Positions 59,463 to 64,000 of a stretch of DNA of 64,000 nt are shown here, one piece after another. The stretch is from Duganella margarita (GTDB taxonomy: Bacteria; Pseudomonadota; Gammaproteobacteria; Burkholderiales; Burkholderiaceae_D). Position 1 is the stretch's first letter; each line of letters begins with the position of its first letter. The notes beneath the pieces were generated by a model. That model did no database searches, was not told where the DNA came from, and was given only the letters and a program-made list of their open reading frames with translations. A program made the translations under genes and the position numbers. The stretch is taken from positions 248,001 through 312,000 of the forward strand of contig NZ_WWCS01000006.1 of assembly GCF_009857535.1 (NCBI RefSeq), given 5' to 3'.

Positions 59463-59789
59463 TTACGGTTTTTTGCTGACGTTGGTGTGGCTGGAATCGT
59501 CGCCGCGCGCGCCGGCATTCTTGTCACGGTGGGACGCGGCGGTGGCCGCAGCGGAAGCGCTCTGCTGGTTGCGCTGGTCTTCGCGGTTGTGGTTATCCTG
59601 GCGTAAAGCGCGTTCGCTCTGCTCCTTCGGATCGTGCTGCAGATTGCCTGCCGGCGTGTCGTTGCCAGGATGGCCGGTAGCGTGGTTGCCGCTTTCGGAC
59701 ATGCCTTGCGTTTTAGGATCGTAGCCGTCCTGCGGCATATTGGCGCCGGGTTTGAAACCGCGTGGATCTGGTTTGTTTGGCTGGCTCAT
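59463..59789 (-). CDS. Hydrophilic disordered hypothetical protein (108 aa)
   Basis: MSQPNKPDPRGFKPGANMPQ with DGYDPKTQGMSESGNHATGH; rich in N, Q, D, S, H and G, with no hydrophobic core. Composition recalls the two small proteins at 1149 and 1604, suggesting a hydrophilin-like stress role (inference). AGGAGA lies 5 bases before the ATG. Confidence 0.7.
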   Translation of the reverse strand: MSQPNKPDPRGFKPGANMPQDGYDPKTQGMSESGNHATGHPGNDTPAGNLQHDPKEQSERALRQDNHNREDQRNQQSASAAATAASHRDKNAGARGDDSSHTNVSKKP

Positions 59790-59952
59790 GATGGTCTCCT
59801 GTTTAAAAGTGTGGCGAAGGGTGTAGCGCTATGCTAAGCCCGCCCTGCCGCGCGTCCCGTAGGTGCACACGCCGTGGCCGTGTAGGAGCGTGCGTGAGCG
59901 AACGGAGCAGCGTCCGGCGGCGTGCCAAGCTAGCTTTACACAAGGAGGTCAC

Positions 59953-61023
59953 ATGCCGGAAGTACGTCAAGGACAAGCGCCAGAAAAGCTGGAGCGCAAG
60001 GAGTTTCGTTTGCAGTTCATGCGGTCGTTCGTTGATCCCAGGTTTGAGCAGGCCTCGGACGCGCTGGCGCAGGTGGAGGAAATTGCCTGGCGCAATTATG
60101 ATGAGGGCCGCAAGGCGCCGATCACGCAAAAGGCCGGCAGCGAGTTTGCCGATCCGGATTACGATATGTCGGTTGAGTGGAAGGAGACCCGTGATCGCCT
60201 GCTGGCAGCCGAGCAGCGGCAGAAGGATGCGGCGACCCAGTCGCGCGTGTTGCTCATCATTGGCGCGGCGCGTAATGATGGCAGCTGTCCGGGCGAGATC
60301 TCCAAGACCTATCGCATGAGTCTATGGGCGAAGGAGGTGCTGGAAGCTGCGGATGTCGAGGTGGATGTGCTGGATTTGAGTCTGCTGACGTCTGCCTATG
60401 ACCAGCATATCCATCCTTGCAAGGGCTGCGTGTCGACTGCCATGCCGCTGTGTCATTGGCCGTGCAGCTGCTATCCAAACCATGGTGAGCGCCAGGTGAA
60501 CGACTGGATGGCGGAGATTTACGAAAAGTGGGTGGCGGCGCACGGCGTCATCATCCTGACGCCGACTTACTGGTATCAGGCGCCGTCTGTGCTCAAGCTG
60601 ATGATCGACCGGCTGGTGTGTGCGGATGGCGGTAATCCGGATCCCACCACCACGCATGGCAAGAAGGCGGCGGAGGCCAAGGCGCTGGAATTGGCTGGTT
60701 GGGATTATCCGAAGCACCTGGCCGGGCGAGCCTATGGGCTGGTGGTGCATGGCGACGTGGCCGGCATTGAAGGGCTGCGGCGCGGACTGGCCGACTGGCT
60801 GGACTGGATGGGATTGATTGACGCTGGCAAGCAGTCGGCCCTGGACCGCTATGTCGGCTATTACGAATCGTATGCCGACAGCCATGCGACGCTGGACAAG
60901 GACGAGGCGTTCCAGGAAGAGGTGCGCAATGTGGCGCGCTCGGTCGCGGTGGCGGTAGGGCAGTTGCGCAGCGGCGCGCTGCACAAGGCGGACGAGGATA
61001 TTAAACCGGCGCGGCCGAAATAG
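59953..61023 (+). CDS. Flavodoxin-fold NAD(P)H-dependent oxidoreductase with Cys-rich insert
   Basis: 356 residues. About 95 helical residues precede an FMN_red fold starting SRVLLIIGAARNDGSCPGE. A Cys-rich loop, HPCKGCVSTAMPLCHWPCSC (about residues 155-175), sits where iron-sulfur flavoproteins keep extra Cys and is unusual for a simple FMN reductase. LTPTYWYQAPSVLKLMIDRL is the flavin-contact helix. AAGGAGG 3 bases before the ATG decides the start. Confidence 0.82.
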   Translation: MPEVRQGQAPEKLERKEFRLQFMRSFVDPRFEQASDALAQVEEIAWRNYDEGRKAPITQKAGSEFADPDYDMSVEWKETRDRLLAAEQRQKDAATQSRVLLIIGAARNDGSCPGEISKTYRMSLWAKEVLEAADVEVDVLDLSLLTSAYDQHIHPCKGCVSTAMPLCHWPCSCYPNHGERQVNDWMAEIYEKWVAAHGVIILTPTYWYQAPSVLKLMIDRLVCADGGNPDPTTTHGKKAAEAKALELAGWDYPKHLAGRAYGLVVHGDVAGIEGLRRGLADWLDWMGLIDAGKQSALDRYVGYYESYADSHATLDKDEAFQEEVRNVARSVAVAVGQLRSGALHKADEDIKPARPK

Positions 61024-61042
61024 CGGCCCAGCCAAAGATGGG

Positions 61043-61071
61043 ACGCGGCTGCGCAGGGTGGCAGGCCGCGT
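61043..61071. terminator. Weak inverted repeat between convergent genes
   Basis: ACGCGGC and GCCGCGT are 15 bases apart in the 53-bp gap between the oxidoreductase and methyltransferase ends. A possible bidirectional terminator without T-runs. Confidence 0.35.
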
Positions 61072-61076
61072 TCAGC

Positions 61077-61736
61077 TTAGCGCTTGCGCGCCAGCGTTAC
61101 GCCATCGCTGATCGGCAGCATCGACAGGTCGATGCGCTGGTCTTCGCGCAGCTTGATATTGAGCGCTTGCAGTGCGGCGGTGTCCGGATCTTCAGCGCGC
61201 GCGGCCACGCGGCCGTCGCGCAGCGTGTTATCCAGCACCATCAGACCGCCGGGGCGCAGCAGCTGCAGGCAGCTTTCGTAATAACCGTCGTAGCCCACCT
61301 TGTCGGCGTCGATGAAGGCAAAGTCATACAGCCCGGCTTCGCCATCGTTCAGCAACGCCTGCAGCGTATCTTGCGCGGGCGCCAGGCGCAGGTCGATCTT
61401 GTCGGCTACGCCGGCTTGCTGCCAGAACGGCTTGGCGACACTGGTGTATTCATCGCTGATGTCACAGGCGATCAACCGGCCTTCCGGCGGCAGCGCCAGC
61501 GCCACCGATAACGCGCTGTAGCCGGTGAACACGCCCACCTCGATCGCATAGCGCGCGCCCATCAGTTTGACCAGCAGCGCCATGAACTGGCCTTGCTCCG
61601 GCGAGATTTGCATGCTGGCGCGTTCATGCCCTCGCGTAGCGGCGCGCAGCGCGGTTTGCGCCGGATGCTCGCGCAGCGAATGCGCGAGGACGTAGTCGTA
61701 CAGCGTATCGGTCAAATTAAGCGTGCGGTTGGACAT
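61077..61736 (-). CDS. SAM-dependent O-methyltransferase (caffeoyl-CoA OMT-like)
   Basis: 219 residues. The SAM-binding motif IEVGVFTGYSALSVAL near residue 65, then LIACDISDEYTSVAKPFW, and metal-binding Asp in FIDADKVGY and VLDNTLRDG place it in the class I, Mg-dependent OMT family. It lies 56 bp after the MFS gene, so the pair may modify and export a catechol-type compound (inference). The ATG at 61736 fits the family N-terminus. Confidence 0.88.
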   Translation of the reverse strand: MSNRTLNLTDTLYDYVLAHSLREHPAQTALRAATRGHERASMQISPEQGQFMALLVKLMGARYAIEVGVFTGYSALSVALALPPEGRLIACDISDEYTSVAKPFWQQAGVADKIDLRLAPAQDTLQALLNDGEAGLYDFAFIDADKVGYDGYYESCLQLLRPGGLMVLDNTLRDGRVAARAEDPDTAALQALNIKLREDQRIDLSMLPISDGVTLARKR

Positions 61737-61792
61737 GCTGGTAGCTCCTGAATATGTGAGCCAGAGTGTAGCAGCGTCCGCGTCAGCGCGGC

Positions 61793-63181
61793 TCACGCTT
61801 GATCAGCTGCCTGCGTCACCACCAGCCGCGAGAAGCTGGCCACGCAACCGACCGCCGCAAACGCCGCCGCCAGCATCAGCGCATACGAGGTGCCGCGCAA
61901 TGGCGACAGCGTGAAGCAGTACGCCACCAGCGCCGCCCCAGTAGCCTGGCCGATCAGCCGCGCAGTGGCGACGATGCCGCTGGCGCCACCCGCGCGCGAC
62001 GGCGGCGCGCTACCCATAATGGCTTTCAGGTTCGGCGCCTGGAAGAAGCCGAAACCGATACCGCACCACGCCATGCGCCAGCCGATATCGAACACGGTCG
62101 GATTCGCCGGCAACATCACCATCGCCACCAGGCCCGACGACAGGATGGCGGTACCGATGCCGCCCAGCGCGCCGGGCGGATAACGGTCGCTCAGGCGGCC
62201 GGCGATCGGCGCCATCACCGCCACCAGCACCGCCCATGGCGTCAGCAGGAAGCCGGTTTCAATCGGCGAGCGGCCCAGCGTATGTTCAAAATAAAACGGC
62301 AGCGAGACAAACGCCAGGCCTTGTGCGGCGAAGGTGCACACCGCCGTCAACGCCGACAACGCGAACAGCGGTCGCTTGAACAGGTCCACCGGCAGCATTG
62401 GCGCCGCATGGCCGGCCTGGCGGCGCAGCAGCAGGACAAACAGCACCAGCGTGGCGACCACCTCCGGCAGCAGTCGCTGCCAGCCTTCCTGGTGCGCGGC
62501 GTCGCCGAAGGTGAGGATCAGCAGGCCGAAGGCAAGCACGTTGAGGATGGCCGTTGGCGCGTCGATTTTGTGGCTGGCGCGGTGGGTGTGCGGCAGCGCG
62601 CGGCGGCCCAGCAGCACAGCGACGACGCCCAGCGGCACATTGATGGCGAACAGCCATGGCCACGAGGCCACTGCCAGAATCAGCGAGGCGGCGGTGGGGC
62701 CAACCGCAAAGCCCACCGCCACCACCAGCGAATTGAGGCCGAAGCCGCGTCCATGCAGCTTGGCGGGGAAGATGGAACGCACCAGCGCGGTGTTCACCCC
62801 CATCATGGCGGCGCCGCCGATGCCCTGGAACAGCCGCGCCACCACCAGCGACGGCAGCGACCAGGCCAGCGCGCAGGCCAGCGAGGCGGCGGTAAACAGG
62901 GTCAGGCCGATCAGGCACACGCGCCGGTAGCCGATCACTTCGCCCAGTGCGGCAAACGGCAGCAGCGTGGCCACCATGGCCAATTGATAAACATTGACGA
63001 TCCAGACCGAGGCGGCGGGGGTGGTGCGCAATTGGTCGGCGATGGCGGGGAGGGCGGTGTTGGCGATCGCCGTATCGAGCGACGACATGCCGACGCCGAT
63101 GGCGACCGACAGCATGGCGAGCCAGCGCGCATCGGGCGGCAGGCCGTCGCGCGCAGCCAGCGCGCTATCTTGAGGGTTCAT
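61793..63181 (-). CDS. MFS drug/proton antiporter, DHA2-like
   Basis: 462 residues and about 14 spans. Motif A-like loop LGEVIGYRRVCLIGL and motif C in ALVRSIF/GFAVGPTAASLIL. SSLDTAIANTALPAI in helix 1 is the DHA2 signature (LDxTIVNVALP-like). Exports unknown drugs or metabolites. First gene of a two-gene unit with the methyltransferase. Confidence 0.88.
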   Translation of the reverse strand: MNPQDSALAARDGLPPDARWLAMLSVAIGVGMSSLDTAIANTALPAIADQLRTTPAASVWIVNVYQLAMVATLLPFAALGEVIGYRRVCLIGLTLFTAASLACALAWSLPSLVVARLFQGIGGAAMMGVNTALVRSIFPAKLHGRGFGLNSLVVAVGFAVGPTAASLILAVASWPWLFAINVPLGVVAVLLGRRALPHTHRASHKIDAPTAILNVLAFGLLILTFGDAAHQEGWQRLLPEVVATLVLFVLLLRRQAGHAAPMLPVDLFKRPLFALSALTAVCTFAAQGLAFVSLPFYFEHTLGRSPIETGFLLTPWAVLVAVMAPIAGRLSDRYPPGALGGIGTAILSSGLVAMVMLPANPTVFDIGWRMAWCGIGFGFFQAPNLKAIMGSAPPSRAGGASGIVATARLIGQATGAALVAYCFTLSPLRGTSYALMLAAAFAAVGCVASFSRLVVTQAADQA

Positions 63182-63251
63182 GGAAAATCCGATGCAAGGT
63201 GAACTAAGCCTCTCATTGTCGCGGAAAACGCGAAACTTTGCTGGACTGCGC

Positions 63252-64000
63252 TCAGGTGCTGGCGCTGGCGCAGGCGCTGCGCAGGTCGGCGCAGGCCTTG
63301 TCCAGCGCCGCTTCGACGTCCGGCAGCATGTCGATCACTTCCACCAGGTCGCCCGCGCTGGCGGCGGCTTCCATCTCGTGGCACAGCGAATGCAGGTGCG
63401 TGGAGTTGAGGTAGCCCGCGCTGCCTTTCAGCGCGTGGATGGCCGCCGCCGCCGCGTTGCTGTTGCCGGCGACGACCGCCGCGCGCGCCGTCTCCAGCCG
63501 GCGCGGCGCTTCGTCCAGGAAGGCCTGGGTGATGCGCTGCATATGTTTGTGCGACAGGCCGGCCAGCGGCATGATCTGTACCGTGTCCGGCGCCGCCGCA
63601 GCGTGCTCGATGCCGAACTGCTCGTCCAGCGACGCGGTGCGATCGGCCGCCAGTTGCATGGCATCCGTGGGACGTAGCGGCCGGCCGCGGCTCAGGTGCT
63701 GGGCGATGACTTTTTCCACCTGGTCGTACAGCAGGCGCTCGTCGACCGGCTTGCTGAGGAAGCCGTCCATGCCGCCGGCCAGGTAGCGCGCGCGGTCATG
63801 GTCGCTGGCGTTGGCGGTCAGCGCGATGATCGGAATGGCCGGATCGAGCACGCGATAGTCTTCGCTGCCGCCGGCACGGATCAGGCGCGTGGCCTGCTCG
63901 CCGTCCATCATCGGCATGCGGCCGTCCATCAGCACCAGGTCATAGGCGGCGGTGCTCAGCGCGTGCAGCGCCTGCAGGCCGTTTTCCACGATGCGGATGT
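63252..64000 (-). CDS. Hybrid sensor histidine kinase, C-terminal part (receiver and Hpt), 5' end outside window
   Basis: About 249 codons to the window edge, in frame without a start. The receiver continues from outside ([14 protein letters not shown], phospho-acceptor Asp in [18 protein letters not shown], Lys in FLSKPVDE). After a linker, an Hpt domain follows with the phospho-His in [13 protein letters not shown]. This is the tail of a phosphorelay kinase of the BarA/ArcB type; its input and kinase domains lie beyond 64000. Confidence 0.9.
   Translation of the reverse strand, partial: IRIVENGLQALHALSTAAYDLVLMDGRMPMMDGEQATRLIRAGGSEDYRVLDPAIPIIALTANASDHDRARYLAGGMDGFLSKPVDERLLYDQVEKVIAQHLSRGRPLRPTDAMQLAADRTASLDEQFGIEHAAAAPDTVQIMPLAGLSHKHMQRITQAFLDEAPRRLETARAAVVAGNSNAAAAAIHALKGSAGYLNSTHLHSLCHEMEAAASAGDLVEVIDMLPDVEAALDKACADLRSACASAST

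Overview
The window is GC-rich, densely packed DNA from a betaproteobacterium. Genes often overlap by ATGA, and the set includes a PHB phasin, TrxC, NsrR, a complete mdc malonate decarboxylase cluster and many two-component regulators. This fits Burkholderiales, most likely Oxalobacteraceae (the Duganella/Massilia/Janthinobacterium group). That placement is inferred from gene content and style; no rRNA, tRNA or phylogenetic marker is present. I saw no CRISPR array, no insertion sequence with a transposase and no prophage.

Region by region. 1-8.9 kb: a peptidase C26 amidotransferase, two small disordered stress-type proteins (one with KGG motifs), a LysR regulator, a DUF4105 membrane protein, a periplasmic binding protein, an acyl-CoA synthetase-like ligase, an orphan flagellar-rod-like protein and an OFA-family transporter. 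8.9-12.7 kb: an ABC-2 exporter pair, a phasin and thioredoxin TrxC. 12.7-22.7 kb: a malonate island on the minus strand, TRAP transporter (dctP-Q-M type) then mdcA-C-D-E-G-B-H, divergent from a GntR/FCD regulator; uptake, decarboxylation and prosthetic-group synthesis are all in one transcription unit. 22.8-25 kb: a TetR regulator and an MDR oxidoreductase sharing an operator motif, followed by a decayed SDR gene. 25-32.7 kb: AraC, FabF, an ECF sigma/anti-sigma pair preceded by a truncated secreted-protein gene, NsrR, a Bcr/CflA exporter, an EpsC-type serine acetyltransferase and a WXXGXW lipoprotein.

32.6-42 kb: an organosulfur island built around one divergent intergenic region. To the left are an SfnB/DszC-like acyl-CoA-dehydrogenase-fold enzyme, a MetNIQ-like ABC importer and an LLM monooxygenase. 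To the right is ssuEADCB for alkanesulfonates. 42-46 kb: YceI, a Phd/RelE-type toxin-antitoxin pair, a broken chrA remnant, and a response regulator flanked by two diverged 207-bp direct repeats that carry DnaA-box-like nonamers at identical spacing. This repeat pair is the most unusual structure in the window.

46-55 kb: a large propeller-type sensor kinase, a small soluble kinase with a NarL-type regulator, a second paralogous NarL-type regulator, an isochorismatase-like hydrolase, an MBL-fold hydrolase, a DUF3304-like protein and an HD-domain protein. 55-64 kb: a 1033-residue fusion of an acetoacetate-decarboxylase-like domain with a FAD amine-oxidase-like domain, an autoregulated XRE-cupin/GNAT pair, a flavodoxin-fold oxidoreductase, an O-methyltransferase with a DHA2 exporter, and the 3' end of a hybrid histidine kinase that runs off the window.
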